Shown: positions 50,201 to 60,340 of the stretch, in pieces
Numbering within the stretch: position 1 is the stretch's first letter
How the letters are laid out: every line of letters begins with the position of its first letter
From: a virus
Direction: 5' to 3' (one strand)
DNA: 64,000 nucleotides
Virus record (IMG/VR): IMGVR_UViG_3300037189_002988
Span: 1 to 64,000 of that record
Program-made: the position numbers and the translations under genes
Notes under the pieces: model-generated
The model's database searches: none
Told to the model about the DNA's origin: nothing
The model's input: only the letters and a program-made list of their open reading frames with translations

Positions 50201-53172
50201 AAACAATGCCTCAGTATGAGGGTTATAACAAAGGACATGTGCAAACATTTGCCAAAGGTGGATCAGTACCTTCACTATTAACACCTGGAGAATTTGTAGT
50301 AGGAAAAGAAGCAGCAGCAAAAAATAGACCATTCTTAGAAGCATTAAATAGTGGAATGATAAACAAGTATGCAGTTGGTGGAGATGTTATGTATGGTCCA
50401 CAAACAAGACGTCAAGCAGCAATTACATCATTTAAGGGTGGACTAGGAACTGCAGGAACAGTAGCAGCAGGTGCATCAATACCATTAATGTTTGCTGGAC
50501 AAATAATGGCACAAAGTTCAAATCAATTTGCTGCATCAATAGGAAGTTTTGTAAATTCAATGACTCCAGCACTATTTGGATTGCAGGTGCTCGGACCACT
50601 TCTTCCTAAGTTAGCAAATCCAATTGGCCTTGCAATCGGTGCTACCGCAGCACTTGCTTATGGAACATATAAAGTAGTAGCACAAATTAAAAAGTTAGAA
50701 GACTCTGGTGCTGCATTAACTAGAGCAATGTATGGCTCATCAAAAACAGTTGATCAAATGGCTGCAGCATTTGGAAGACAAACAGCAACTCAACAAGTTA
50801 CATCTACATTGGCACAAAGAGTTGGTGGTGCAGTTAGTCAACCAGCAGCAGAGGCTGCTAATCAATTTGTTGGAACTGATGCAGGAAAACAATTGATTGC
50901 TGATATTGAATTAGTTAAAAAGGCTGGTGGAGATACTATTGCCGCTCTAAAGAATCAACTAGCAAGAAGCGTTGTATCTGGTGCTATTACAGCAGAGGAA
51001 GCCAGGGGTGTAGCAATTGAAATTGGAAAAACTCTTAATGATCAACAATTAGCAGTAAATGTATCTGCTCAATTAACACAATTAATAGGACAAAATGGTG
51101 AATTAATTAAGGGTAATGAAATAGATATTATTGGAAAAATAACTCCTACAGTTGATATGACACAGGTAAATGCAATTACTGAACAAATGTTTGCTCAAAA
51201 TACTTCTGGATTCTGGGGTGGTCTTGCAAAAATATTTACTGATGATGATGTAGCAAAGAATAAAATTGCTGTTAATTTAATTGCAGAAAGCACAATTCAA
51301 GCATTTAAAACATCAGAAGAATCAGTGTCAAACTTTAAACTCGCAGTTTTAGATGGATCAATGAGTCTTGAAGAATATAATAGAAAAACAAATGAATTAG
51401 GAAGAACAAGTCAACAAACAGCACAAGGTGGACTTGATGCAATTGCAAATAAACTTAAAGTTACAAAAGGTGAATTAAATAATCTTGCAAATCAAAAAAG
51501 TGTAGTTGGTGGAAGAGGTGGCTCTGCACTTGTTCCAACTGGAACTGCTAAGTTATTAGAGGCAGAATTAAAGAAAACAAAAACAGCAGCACAGTCAGCA
51601 TTAAAGAATATGGGTCTTACAGACACCATGGTTGAACAAATTAGCAAAGGTCTTTCTTCTGAAAACTTTGTAACCCAAATGGAACAATTTGGAATGCTTG
51701 CTGGCGGAGCATTAACTGATGAAATGGAAATTAAACTTGCAGAAATGCTTGGAAAAGGAAAATATTATTTTGACAACTTATTAAACCCAGGAGGAAAAGG
51801 TGGTATCCCAGGAGCAGATACTGGAGGAGGACTTGGTGGAGATGGCACAGAAGGGGAAAAGTCAGCACTTCAACTATTATTAGAACGTATTGCATTAACA
51901 AAAAAACAAACCGCTGCAATATCTGGATTAGTTGCTAATGGATTAAAACCAGAAGCAGCCGCTGCATTGAGTGCTGAAGAAGCAACACAACTTTATAATA
52001 AATCTAAAAAAGAACAATCAAAAATTATTGAAACAATAAATAATGATTCTATTAGACAAAGAGTATTAGCAGCAGCAGCATTAACTGATGATCAAAAATC
52101 AATTAATTTAAATAATCTTAAAATTCAAGGTATGAACTTAGAAATTGCACAAAATCAAAAACAAATTGATCAAGTAACTAGATTAAATGAATTAGATACT
52201 AGACAAGTATCTATTAGACAACGTGCATTAGATATTTTAGGAAAGAAAGAAAAATCAGTAAATGATTTATATGCTAATAGAACAAAGGCTTTAGACGCAG
52301 TTGCTCAAGCAAATGAAAGAGCAAATCAACAACAAAGAAATTCTATTGCACTTGCTAATGCTTTAACCAGTGGAGACTTTGGTGCTGCTGCTACAGCCGC
52401 TGCACAGATGACATCAGACTCAGCATCAAATCAAATTCAAGATGCAAAGACAGCATTAGAAGCACAACGTCAAGCAGAACTTAATGCACTTACTACAGAA
52501 GTTAATGGTAAATTATTAACAAGGGCAGAAATAGAAGCACAAATAGATACATATAATGAAAATATTTATCAAAGAACACAAAGCACACTTCAATATGAAG
52601 ATAATATATATACTATAAAATCTAAAATGGCAGAACTTGAAAGAGAAAATGATTTAATTCAACAAAGAGTTGCAACTGCACAAGTTCAAGCAGAAGCATC
52701 TATGGCTAATCAAGAAAAATATTCAAAGAGTATTAGAGACTATTATGCACAAGTTCTTGAAATTATGAATAAGATGGGTGGAAAAGGAAAAGGTCAAACA
52801 GCAGCCTATGGTGGAACAATTAAAAAAATGGCTTTTGGAAATGTAGTTCCAGGAACTGGAATGACAGATAAAGTTCCAGCACTACTAACACCTGGAGAGT
52901 TTGTTGTTAGAAAGTCTGTTGCAGAAGCAAATATGCCATTATTAAAGTCATTAAACAGTAATGTATTTGGTGCAGGAATGAGTGTTGGATCTCCAAACAT
53001 ATCACCAGTTGATGCTACAACGTCTGTTTCAAACGTATCGGCACCAGTGTATAATTATAATGTAAACGTTAATGTTGCAGATACAAATGCATCTCCAAAT
53101 GAAATTGCAGATGTTGTAATGAATAGAATTAGAATGACAAAAGATAGAAGCGTCAGAGGAAACAGATACTAA
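47221..53172 (+). CDS. tape measure protein
   Basis: A 1983-residue protein that sets tail length and is ejected with the DNA; at about 0.15 nm per residue the tail would be near 300 nm. The N-terminal coiled coil is followed by a TP901-type core (about 175-470: QWAGRQLMVGFTLPL, AQAAAAGRRNKDLTDAVTEA, LFDNLTRQGSQAQQVM). Hydrophobic segments lie near 535-565 and 1078-1152. Three copies of a VPGTG...LTPGEFVV-x-K motif occur at about 690, 1010 and 1875. A charged 280-residue region lies between the first two. It starts at GTG, overlapping the chaperone stop. Confidence 0.92.
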   Translation: MAEVVKGIVDIEINTGTAAKELKALQQQINAFNLAINKGNTFQTAAAAKYSSELKDVINASKFFTAETVRMQTAAGALDSTLKKGQSTLGNFFSAKFNRNSALFAETMGLAAERARTMQTQFIATSGSAKGMQEALAIRPLAAFNSEMAVAAQRSQILSTMFRQGTTHLINFGKNVQWAGRQLMVGFTLPLTSFGIVAGKTFADLEKQVVSFKKVYGDIFTTPGELQGNLDAVMALGKEYTKYGIAVKDTVGLAAQAAAAGRRNKDLTDAVTEATRLSTLGQMDQNEALKTTIALQSAFKLSGQELTNAINFLNIVENQTVVSLQDLAAAIPRVAPVIVGLGGDVKDLSVFLAAMQEGGVSAEQGANALKSGLASLINPSRAAKETLGQLGINMEYIVNQNRGDLMGTVTAFSRALSTLDDFTRQQALEKIFGKYQYARLGALFDNLTRQGSQAQQVMDAAGFSVEQMASSADKELKTIEESFGVQLTAAIEKFKLAIAPVGQMFLQMAIPVVNFFTKIVEGFNNLPDFTKRFAALATIITGLVIPAGTMFFGLLMNLSGTLAKLMQGVGIFTKGTLKGGILGGIQAVSQSMKYMSLQELDSALAAKQLGTATMSVNDALLAQVNSAQGARQAINGLADTYGILITRMAEAASMSKFTLGTPGAAMQMAQTRNIKGGFPTKKFASGGVVPGTGNQDTVPAMLTPGEFVVNKKATSSIGTSFLRMLNGGKVRGYNDGGFFSDYENMQKENNGVGNKYTKIISGQYSDPNVSFSQQPFEIGNAPSALLDEMLKELNLTHNKYTRFISPMPRFKPAAGSLAKSLIGASKEYDFNNRLRTGTATRAEVGGFFLGNRRVHGGSSAIVSPFKYLLDEAGITDPKVEKELGRMAHKILLQKVKAGQTVDDKMFSKIFNQAVDRVGASVPDKQKLGFARAALGQQTGESRVSGRVAGLLKVLPNKIRRIPGMRRSTYVYTGSSGSIKFSPGQTRSSGGSGYQTMPQYEGYNKGHVQTFAKGGSVPSLLTPGEFVVGKEAAAKNRPFLEALNSGMINKYAVGGDVMYGPQTRRQAAITSFKGGLGTAGTVAAGASIPLMFAGQIMAQSSNQFAASIGSFVNSMTPALFGLQVLGPLLPKLANPIGLAIGATAALAYGTYKVVAQIKKLEDSGAALTRAMYGSSKTVDQMAAAFGRQTATQQVTSTLAQRVGGAVSQPAAEAANQFVGTDAGKQLIADIELVKKAGGDTIAALKNQLARSVVSGAITAEEARGVAIEIGKTLNDQQLAVNVSAQLTQLIGQNGELIKGNEIDIIGKITPTVDMTQVNAITEQMFAQNTSGFWGGLAKIFTDDDVAKNKIAVNLIAESTIQAFKTSEESVSNFKLAVLDGSMSLEEYNRKTNELGRTSQQTAQGGLDAIANKLKVTKGELNNLANQKSVVGGRGGSALVPTGTAKLLEAELKKTKTAAQSALKNMGLTDTMVEQISKGLSSENFVTQMEQFGMLAGGALTDEMEIKLAEMLGKGKYYFDNLLNPGGKGGIPGADTGGGLGGDGTEGEKSALQLLLERIALTKKQTAAISGLVANGLKPEAAAALSAEEATQLYNKSKKEQSKIIETINNDSIRQRVLAAAALTDDQKSINLNNLKIQGMNLEIAQNQKQIDQVTRLNELDTRQVSIRQRALDILGKKEKSVNDLYANRTKALDAVAQANERANQQQRNSIALANALTSGDFGAAATAAAQMTSDSASNQIQDAKTALEAQRQAELNALTTEVNGKLLTRAEIEAQIDTYNENIYQRTQSTLQYEDNIYTIKSKMAELERENDLIQQRVATAQVQAEASMANQEKYSKSIRDYYAQVLEIMNKMGGKGKGQTAAYGGTIKKMAFGNVVPGTGMTDKVPALLTPGEFVVRKSVAEANMPLLKSLNSNVFGAGMSVGSPNISPVDATTSVSNVSAPVYNYNVNVNVADTNASPNEIADVVMNRIRMTKDRSVRGNRY

Positions 53173-53762
53173 TGGCTACAAGTACTTATATTCAAAATAG
53201 ATGGGCTTATACTAGACCACAGGCTATTGCATGGGCTAATAATAGCGGCAGTGTTAATGGTGGTCTCCTTGTGCCTGGGGGTACTGAATTAGAAGATTTT
53301 ATTATATTATCAGATCATAATCGTGGAGAAATATCAATAGGTCAAAATAGAATTGAAAATAGAAAAAGAATGATTAATGGAACAATGCGTTCATATCATA
53401 TTGCAGATAAATTAAATATCTCATTAGACTGGGAAATGCTTCCTTCAAGATCACATAGTGGAAACCCAGCATACAACGCATATGGCAATGCAGCGTCTGG
53501 ATTAACTGAATATACTGCTGACGGTGGTGCAGGAGGTGCAGACATAGTATCTTGGTACGAATCAAACCCTGGATCATTTTATATGTTTATGTCTTATGAT
53601 AGACACGATAAGTTTAGTGGACAGGTTGATAGATTTGATCATTTACATCAATATAATGATGTAGTAGAAGTTTATTTCTCTTCATTTTCTTTTAACATAG
53701 TAAAACGTGGTGGATCTAATCACGACTTTTGGAATATCTCATTATCTCTTGAGGAAGTATAA
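53172..53762 (+). CDS. distal tail protein-like minor tail protein
   Basis: A 196-residue protein with RWAYTRPQAIAWANN, LEDFIILSDHNRGEISIGQNRIENRKRMINGTMRSY, LNISLDWEMLPSRSH and a beta C-terminus. Its position directly after the tape measure is that of Dit (distal tail) proteins, which form the hub at the tail tip. I recognise the general layout from actinophage genomes but cannot prove the fold. TAATG overlaps at both ends. Confidence 0.65.
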   Translation: MATSTYIQNRWAYTRPQAIAWANNSGSVNGGLLVPGGTELEDFIILSDHNRGEISIGQNRIENRKRMINGTMRSYHIADKLNISLDWEMLPSRSHSGNPAYNAYGNAASGLTEYTADGGAGGADIVSWYESNPGSFYMFMSYDRHDKFSGQVDRFDHLHQYNDVVEVYFSSFSFNIVKRGGSNHDFWNISLSLEEV

Positions 53763-56700
53763 TGTTTGTAGATTCCGACTTAAACACACATCTTAAAACT
53801 AATAATACATTAAAATCAGAATCATTAGTAATTGCAGAATGGAATCTTAATGATTTTGAAAATATATTAAACTTTGGTAATTACCGATATAGGGCTAATG
53901 ATGCAGCATCTTCTATATATGCTAATTTACCTAATTCATACGACCCCGATGATTTAGGAGATTATTATACAGACGCACTTGTTTCAAGTATAGAATCAGA
54001 AACGCTTGTTGATGAAAATGATGCATCATTAATTTTTACTACACCAGAAGTAGACAGACAACTTTACTATGACTTAAAACAATGCTTTAATTCTTTTAGA
54101 CCTAGATCTGGAATTAATAAACCATTGTTCTTTGAAACAGGAAAGTATGTAGATAATATTAAGTCTGCAAGAAGACCTAGATACTACATGGCATCTAGAA
54201 ATGACTACTTTAAATACTGGAACTCATTTAGAATTGAAAATAATATTGAAAGAGGAAGGTCTGAAAGAGTAGACTCAACCGCAATTGGATACAGCATTAC
54301 AGATGCATGCCCATTTGTTGTATACAAAGAGCAGGTTGCCTCTAACAGAATTGTTGTTAAACTACAAACAAATCTTGCAGAAAGTGCTGGGGTAACAATA
54401 AAAGATATAAATAACAATGTAATTACAGATCCACTTACAGATATAACAAAGTCTAGTATTCCAAAAAGATGGTCTGTGCAATACCTAGACAACAACAATA
54501 ATTGGATAACAGCAATTGAATTTAACGAAGACTCATTAAGAAGAGATGGATCAAACATTGTTAAATGGGATGGATATGTAGAATTATTTTATGGTATCAA
54601 TATTCCAGATAAATATAAAGGATCATTTTATTATGTTGATAAACTAAATAGCGTAGGAGATCTTCCATCAGCACAAGCAATAAATGGAGAGGCATATCTT
54701 GTTGGCTCTTCAGCAACATCTGCTGGAACTGTTTATGTTTGGAATTCATCAAATATTGAATGGGAATCCTTTGCTGCAGAATATAAGTTTCAATTATTAG
54801 AAGATGATGATACAAAAAGAATTGGTGTTGTATCTTCCTTAACAGATCCAGACTACTTTATCAGTGGTGGAAAAACAACATTTAGAGAAATTGTATTATT
54901 AAAAGGACTAAGGGTAAAAGTTGAAACCCTGTATGGACCAGACAACACATTTGACTTGATTGAACTAAGCCCAAGACTTACAGCAAACATATCAGACTAC
55001 GTACTTGGCTTTGACGTAACAAAAACAATTCCAAATGATACTTCTGGCATTCCAGTAGGAAGCCTTGTAGCATCTAATGGAACTATGACTTTAATGAATC
55101 ATGATTTTGCATTTAGCGAACAGAATGTGTTTGAAAATAATCAGGGTAGTATTATAGCCAATATATTAAATCCCAATACAAGAGTAGACTTCTATGATGT
55201 TATAAAGAATGTAAATGAGTTTGATAAATTTATACCAGTTAAAAGTATGTATATTGAAGACTTTCCAAAAGGCGGAAGTGCCTTAGTTGACATATCAGTA
55301 AATACTAGAGACTCGTTCTTTAGATTAGAAACTCAATCTTGCCCACCATTATTTTTACAAAATGTTTCATTAACATACGCAGTAGCGGTACTATTAGATA
55401 ATATAGGATTTAGCAACTACGTATTTAAAAATATAACAGATAAAAATGATCCAGTTATTCCATACTTTTTTGTTGAGCCAGATGCAAACGTTGCTGAGGT
55501 ATTACAAAGACTGGCAGTAGCAACACAGTCTGCAATGTTCTTTGATGAATATAATAACTTTGTTGTAATGTCAAAAGAATATCTGTTACCCGCTACTGGT
55601 GAAAGACCAACAGACGTTACACTATATGGTCAAAAAACAGATAATAATCTTCCTAATATTATTGAGATTAAAAGTGGAGAAACAAAGGTTATAAATGATG
55701 GAAAGATTAATTACATTACTAGATATATTCAAAGAGCACCTGCCTCATTAAAGCAAGCCACATATTTAGACGAAGATAGAACCTATGGATATCAACCAGT
55801 AGTTTTGTGGGAAGTTCCAAGCCAAACAAACAGCAAAACAATAAATGAAAAGTCAAAGACTGGATCATTTACTTTAGGTGCAGTTGCTTTGAATACAACC
55901 CTTAATAACTTAGATCCATATGTAGAAAATAATACACTAGTCAACAACATTATAGACATAGGTGAAAATGTATACTGGCTTCCAAGAATGCAGGGGTATT
56001 TATATGCAAATGGTGAAATAATTAAATATGATGCTGTTCAATATACAGTTCCAGCAATAGGAAATGTTTGGGTATCTGATGAAATAGAATATCAAAAATA
56101 TTTTAGTCAACTACCATTTAATGGAAAGATGTATCCTACAGGATTAATAAGAATTTATGCAGAGCCATACTATGAAGATAATATAAATAACTTAGGAACA
56201 TATACTACTTTGTATAAGAATGGACCTGTAAAGAAAAGTGGAAGAGCACAATTTGGAACTAGCATAACTGAACACTCTGCAGGCTTAAATGATTTTTGGT
56301 CCAACAATAATAATGTTGATGGATACACTATGGACTCTAGTTATTTATTTACCACAACACCAACAGGATCTATTATTAGACCAGCCTTCGGAAATGCTTC
56401 AGAAAAACTTTGGCAAACAGGAAAGGCAAACGCAGTTCAGTCAAGTCGTAATGGAATCATATCAAACTTTTTAAGAGAAACAATTCCATCAGATGACATT
56501 GTTAAAACACAAAAAACAACATCTAAAGGAACTGTCCAATCATCTGCACTAGTATTTACAGGACCATCTACAACAGTAGATAAAAACCAAATAACACATG
56601 TTAAGAAAACGTTAGATTCAGACTACAAACATTTTGGAACTAGGATGAGAATTATAGGAAAGAAAGAAGCAAGTACTAGAATTCAAACACCTACAAACGC

Positions 56701-58081
56701 AACAGAGTACTATGTAGTTTCTTCACAGACTGGAGATCAGACAACAACACTTACTGGTGGATCTGGTGGCATATCTATTATGTTAGACTCAGACGGTGTA
56801 ACTGGCTACTACTTTGAAATATGTTCTTTAAGTTCTGATAACTTAGAAAACTACAATACTGTAGATTCTAATACAGGAGTAGAGAGTTCAGTGTTGCACA
56901 ATGTCTTATTTTATAAAGTAGTTAACGCAGTAAAAGACGGAAAAGAAATTGCTCTTCCTGTTAAACTTTGGGGTGGGTTGTCAAAGATATTAGTAGACGA
57001 AGGAAGATTTGTTGGACAAGACAGACTTTCAAATGAAGCAAATCCAACTGTATATGATATATCTATTGAATATAAAGAAATAGGATCTACAAGAAGATTC
57101 TATCTATACATCAATGGAACGCAGATTGCAACAGTAGACGATACAAATCCTCTATCACAAAAATATAACAATATGGCAGTTTTTGTGAGGGGTGGATCAA
57201 AATGTATGTTTGAAAATGTATATGCCCTAAAAAATCAATATTCTCAAGAAACAAAAAGTACTGTTATAGAGAATGTATCAAATGCCTTTGGAAAGAAAGA
57301 AATAAACTCTTCAGATGCTTTAAGAAAGTATGCAGTGTCTGGATTTGTTCAAGCAACATATCTATCTGGAATAGGTGCACAGAATGCACCAAAGTATGCA
57401 ATGTACTACGAAGAGTTTGGAACCATCTTTAGAGAGTGTGCATATTTTAATGTCAAATATGATAAGGCCTATCCAGCATTTAGAGCAATGCTAAAACCTA
57501 CATTTAATAATGAAAAAACATATACCTCATCAGGATTTTACGCAGATGCCTATGGTGCAGAGTTTTTAGTATTCAACTCAACAGATAAACTTATTACACT
57601 TGATGAGACATCTGGTAACTACTTACAGATTATAGGAATTACCTTTACTCAAAATACATCTAACACTCTTACAGCAGATAAGTTTTATCAAGATAGATCA
57701 AACTTTGCAGATCCAATAATTGTTAACAATGCAATACTTTCACCATCTAAACAAGATAAAATATATCAAGACGTAAAAATTAGTAGATCAAAATATGGAA
57801 GAAGAGACTTTACACTAGACTCAATTTATATACAAAGTGAAGATCAGGCTAACGGACTTATGGATTGGATACTTTCTAAAACAATAAAACCTAGAAAGAT
57901 TATACTCCTAGAAGTGTTTGGAGTTCCACATATCCAACTTGGAGACATTGTCAATATAGACTATACGATGCCAAGTGATGATAAGTTTGTTGAAATAGAT
58001 AAGCAGTTTGTTGTTAGTGAAATTCAATACGGAAGATCTGAACAGGGTCCATCTAGTATAATTAAGGTGGTTGAGGTATAA
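53762..58081 (+). CDS. large tail-tip protein (Tal/baseplate hub type)
   Basis: A 1439-residue protein. N-terminal half: WNLNDFENILNFGNYRYRA, then jelly-roll-like blocks (FRPRSGINKPLFFETGKYV). A hub-like region spans about 410-720 (DISVNTRDSFFRL, NVAEVLQRLAVATQSAMFFDE), recalling tail-associated hub domains. A LamG/galectin-like beta sandwich lies about 1000-1140 (YFEICSLSSDNLENYN, RRFYLYINGTQIATVDD). The C-terminal hub-like segment has GLMDWILSKTIKPRKIILLE and QLGDIVNIDYTMPSDD. Probably forms the tip that contacts the cell. Confidence 0.7.
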   Translation: MFVDSDLNTHLKTNNTLKSESLVIAEWNLNDFENILNFGNYRYRANDAASSIYANLPNSYDPDDLGDYYTDALVSSIESETLVDENDASLIFTTPEVDRQLYYDLKQCFNSFRPRSGINKPLFFETGKYVDNIKSARRPRYYMASRNDYFKYWNSFRIENNIERGRSERVDSTAIGYSITDACPFVVYKEQVASNRIVVKLQTNLAESAGVTIKDINNNVITDPLTDITKSSIPKRWSVQYLDNNNNWITAIEFNEDSLRRDGSNIVKWDGYVELFYGINIPDKYKGSFYYVDKLNSVGDLPSAQAINGEAYLVGSSATSAGTVYVWNSSNIEWESFAAEYKFQLLEDDDTKRIGVVSSLTDPDYFISGGKTTFREIVLLKGLRVKVETLYGPDNTFDLIELSPRLTANISDYVLGFDVTKTIPNDTSGIPVGSLVASNGTMTLMNHDFAFSEQNVFENNQGSIIANILNPNTRVDFYDVIKNVNEFDKFIPVKSMYIEDFPKGGSALVDISVNTRDSFFRLETQSCPPLFLQNVSLTYAVAVLLDNIGFSNYVFKNITDKNDPVIPYFFVEPDANVAEVLQRLAVATQSAMFFDEYNNFVVMSKEYLLPATGERPTDVTLYGQKTDNNLPNIIEIKSGETKVINDGKINYITRYIQRAPASLKQATYLDEDRTYGYQPVVLWEVPSQTNSKTINEKSKTGSFTLGAVALNTTLNNLDPYVENNTLVNNIIDIGENVYWLPRMQGYLYANGEIIKYDAVQYTVPAIGNVWVSDEIEYQKYFSQLPFNGKMYPTGLIRIYAEPYYEDNINNLGTYTTLYKNGPVKKSGRAQFGTSITEHSAGLNDFWSNNNNVDGYTMDSSYLFTTTPTGSIIRPAFGNASEKLWQTGKANAVQSSRNGIISNFLRETIPSDDIVKTQKTTSKGTVQSSALVFTGPSTTVDKNQITHVKKTLDSDYKHFGTRMRIIGKKEASTRIQTPTNATEYYVVSSQTGDQTTTLTGGSGGISIMLDSDGVTGYYFEICSLSSDNLENYNTVDSNTGVESSVLHNVLFYKVVNAVKDGKEIALPVKLWGGLSKILVDEGRFVGQDRLSNEANPTVYDISIEYKEIGSTRRFYLYINGTQIATVDDTNPLSQKYNNMAVFVRGGSKCMFENVYALKNQYSQETKSTVIENVSNAFGKKEINSSDALRKYAVSGFVQATYLSGIGAQNAPKYAMYYEEFGTIFRECAYFNVKYDKAYPAFRAMLKPTFNNEKTYTSSGFYADAYGAEFLVFNSTDKLITLDETSGNYLQIIGITFTQNTSNTLTADKFYQDRSNFADPIIVNNAILSPSKQDKIYQDVKISRSKYGRRDFTLDSIYIQSEDQANGLMDWILSKTIKPRKIILLEVFGVPHIQLGDIVNIDYTMPSDDKFVEIDKQFVVSEIQYGRSEQGPSSIIKVVEV

Positions 58082-58761
58082 TGGCAAAAAAAGATAAAGA
58101 AAAGTCTGTAGCATCTAACGCGATTGCTGCTGCCTCGCTTACAGAAAAACAAAGAACTAACCTTCAAAAAGATCTAAAAAAATATGCTAAGTCTGGTAAT
58201 AATGTTACAAAGGCAGAACTTGCTAAGATTCAATCAAAGATAAATAAGTATACAAAAGCACTTACTGCAGAAGCAACAGTTTCAGTGCCTTCACTTCCTT
58301 CATTTCCAGATATTTCATCTACAGGAACAACATCTATAAAACTTCCAGAAAAAGATAATGTTCTTTCCCTTACGAATAACAATGTTGATGAAGCAACAAT
58401 TATAGCGATGGTTTTTGAAAAACTAGGTGCTGTAGAGTTAACTAAGTTTACAAGAACTGACACGGTAGAGGGAATAAATCCTTATTACAATATAATATCT
58501 AATCTAAGTACTATTAAGAAAGAGTTTGATCCTTCAAACCTTGTTGCATCTCAAAAATCAGATACCTCTTTATATAATGCATTTTCTATTAAACTATCTA
58601 ATAAAATACCTGGAGATCAATACCTAGCAGATAGAGCGTTAGATAACTATATCTACATAGATGCAGATGGAAATCTAATTATTGAACTAGACAATATGAC
58701 TCCAGACGAACTGGTAGAAGTAGAAATAGACACAAATGGTACAATTGTAGAGGTGAGATAA
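58081..58761 (+). CDS. minor tail protein with N-terminal coiled coil
   Basis: A 226-residue protein: a charged helical N-terminus (about 1-65, LTEKQRTNLQKDLKKYAKS), a Pro/Ser/Thr linker with LPSFPDISSTG, and a globular C-terminus ending in an acidic ELDNMTPDELVEVEIDTNG. No family recognised. It lies within the tail operon with TAATG overlaps, so it is probably a virion or tail assembly component. Confidence 0.55.
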   Translation: MAKKDKEKSVASNAIAAASLTEKQRTNLQKDLKKYAKSGNNVTKAELAKIQSKINKYTKALTAEATVSVPSLPSFPDISSTGTTSIKLPEKDNVLSLTNNNVDEATIIAMVFEKLGAVELTKFTRTDTVEGINPYYNIISNLSTIKKEFDPSNLVASQKSDTSLYNAFSIKLSNKIPGDQYLADRALDNYIYIDADGNLIIELDNMTPDELVEVEIDTNGTIVEVR

Positions 58762-59873
58762 TGATAACTAATGATGGAAAACAAATCGTAGCAAAGTTTA
58801 TGCTTGGTCAAGCACCTACCTTTGCCTCATATATCGCAGCAGGATGCGGTCCAGAGCCACTAATTACTGGAGAGTCAGCATCTGTATCACTGACAAAAAA
58901 GTCACTAGATTTTGAGGTTTTTAGAGTTCCTATTTTATCAAAAGGTTTTATTAAAGAAGATGGGGTAGAAAAACTAGTTTTTAAAGCAGAAATGCCAAAC
59001 GATCAAAGATATAAGATATCTGAAGTAGGAGTATATCCTGGTGCAAACAATGCTGTTGCTGGAAGATATGATAGTAAATTACTTATAACATTTTCAACAG
59101 CAGAAGCATGGACATATTCAGATGGTTCAAGTTCTTCAGCAGTTCCTTATCCAAACATTCCAATTGACAATGGAAATACAAGTGCAAGTATAAATGCAAG
59201 CACTGAAAAGTTTTTATTTATTAACTCAGATTCTACAATATTTAATGATCAGTCAAGACAGAATAGACAAGAGCCACCAAGGTATCTAAATAGATCATTG
59301 CTAGTTTCTGGTAGTTCATCATACATAGGTTCAGGATATACTGTAAATGCTGGATCAAAATATTTAGAAAACTCTGCAATATCTTTTGATTTAAGTCAAA
59401 ACCTTCCAGATGATGAAGTAAAACTTGCTTTTAGTTTATTAAGTAGACAAGCAGCAACCAATACAAATCCAGACAGTGTAAAAATTATTCTACAATTTAT
59501 TAATAACCTATCTGGTATAAATACAGCACCACCTGCTGCAACAGCAAAAATAGATTTAACATCTGCCAATATCGGGTCAAATAGGTATCAGGTTGTAACT
59601 AGGACAATATCTCAATTTGCTGCTGACCAATCATTTTCATGGGCGAATATCAACATGGTTAGAATTTATGTTTCTACACTGGTAGGTGGAGTGCCATCTA
59701 ATGACTACTTTGTTTTACTTGATGGAATGAGAATAGATAACGTTACGGCAATTAACCCATTATACTCACTGGTCGGGTATAACATAATTAAGACAGACGA
59801 TGGACTACCAATTTTAAAGGGTGAAAATACAAATAACTATATTGAATATAGATTTGGCATAGGTGTCTCCTAA
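58761..59873 (+). CDS. minor tail protein with jelly-roll domain
   Basis: A 370-residue protein. The N-terminal MITNDGKQIVAKFMLGQAPTF and SYIAAGCGPEP segment and the KISEVGVYPG motif recall phage tail-collar-like proteins that sit at the tail tip. A second beta sandwich (about 170-340, RYLNRSLLVSGSSSY, NYFVLLDGMRIDN-like end) looks like a carbohydrate-binding jelly roll. No catalytic motif. Probably part of the tip or a side fibre base. Confidence 0.6.
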   Translation: MITNDGKQIVAKFMLGQAPTFASYIAAGCGPEPLITGESASVSLTKKSLDFEVFRVPILSKGFIKEDGVEKLVFKAEMPNDQRYKISEVGVYPGANNAVAGRYDSKLLITFSTAEAWTYSDGSSSSAVPYPNIPIDNGNTSASINASTEKFLFINSDSTIFNDQSRQNRQEPPRYLNRSLLVSGSSSYIGSGYTVNAGSKYLENSAISFDLSQNLPDDEVKLAFSLLSRQAATNTNPDSVKIILQFINNLSGINTAPPAATAKIDLTSANIGSNRYQVVTRTISQFAADQSFSWANINMVRIYVSTLVGGVPSNDYFVLLDGMRIDNVTAINPLYSLVGYNIIKTDDGLPILKGENTNNYIEYRFGIGVS

Positions 59874-60322
59874 TGGCAAAAGTTATTATTCCTGTAGATA
59901 AACTTCCATTTCCAGGAAAAGACGGTAAGCATAAAATCAGATTTAGAATTACAACAAAAGATTATAATGAAATTTCTGAATGGTCTCCAATAGTATTGTT
60001 AAATAGTTCTGGCCAAGTCGTATCAGCAAGTGCTGGATATTCATATGACGTATCAACCTCAACATCTGGAACAAAGATGATCAATATAACATGGCAAGAT
60101 GTTCATTCCAGTGTTGATAAAAATAGTCATGATGTATTTGTCAAATGGAGTTATTCATCTGTATTTCAATATATCGGAAGAGAGGCTGGAAATACAACTA
60201 CCATAATGGTTCCAGTAACAGCCTCAACTGCAGTTGTTAAGGTTCAATTACCTTCGTACCCAACCCCACCAGAAGAAAGCAACTTATTTAAACTTTTTCA
60301 GACACCAGTAATAACCCTATAG
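59873..60322 (+). CDS. small beta-sandwich (FN3-like) tail protein
   Basis: A 149-residue protein with KHKIRFRITTKDYNEISEWSP and INITWQDVHSS, VFVKWSYSS, FQYIGREAG strands, a fibronectin-III-like arrangement, and a C-terminal PSYPTPPEESNLFKLFQTP extension that may bind the neighbouring tail protein. TAATG overlap with the previous gene. Confidence 0.6.
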   Translation: MAKVIIPVDKLPFPGKDGKHKIRFRITTKDYNEISEWSPIVLLNSSGQVVSASAGYSYDVSTSTSGTKMINITWQDVHSSVDKNSHDVFVKWSYSSVFQYIGREAGNTTTIMVPVTASTAVVKVQLPSYPTPPEESNLFKLFQTPVITL

Positions 60323-60331
60323 TGATATAAT
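60323..60331 (+). promoter_or_regulatory. extended -10 TGATATAAT
   Basis: Begins right at the end of the preceding gene, with the -10 nine bases before the 60341 ATG; GGAG overlaps the likely start site. Confidence 0.45.
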
Positions 60332-60340
60332 GGAGAGAAT

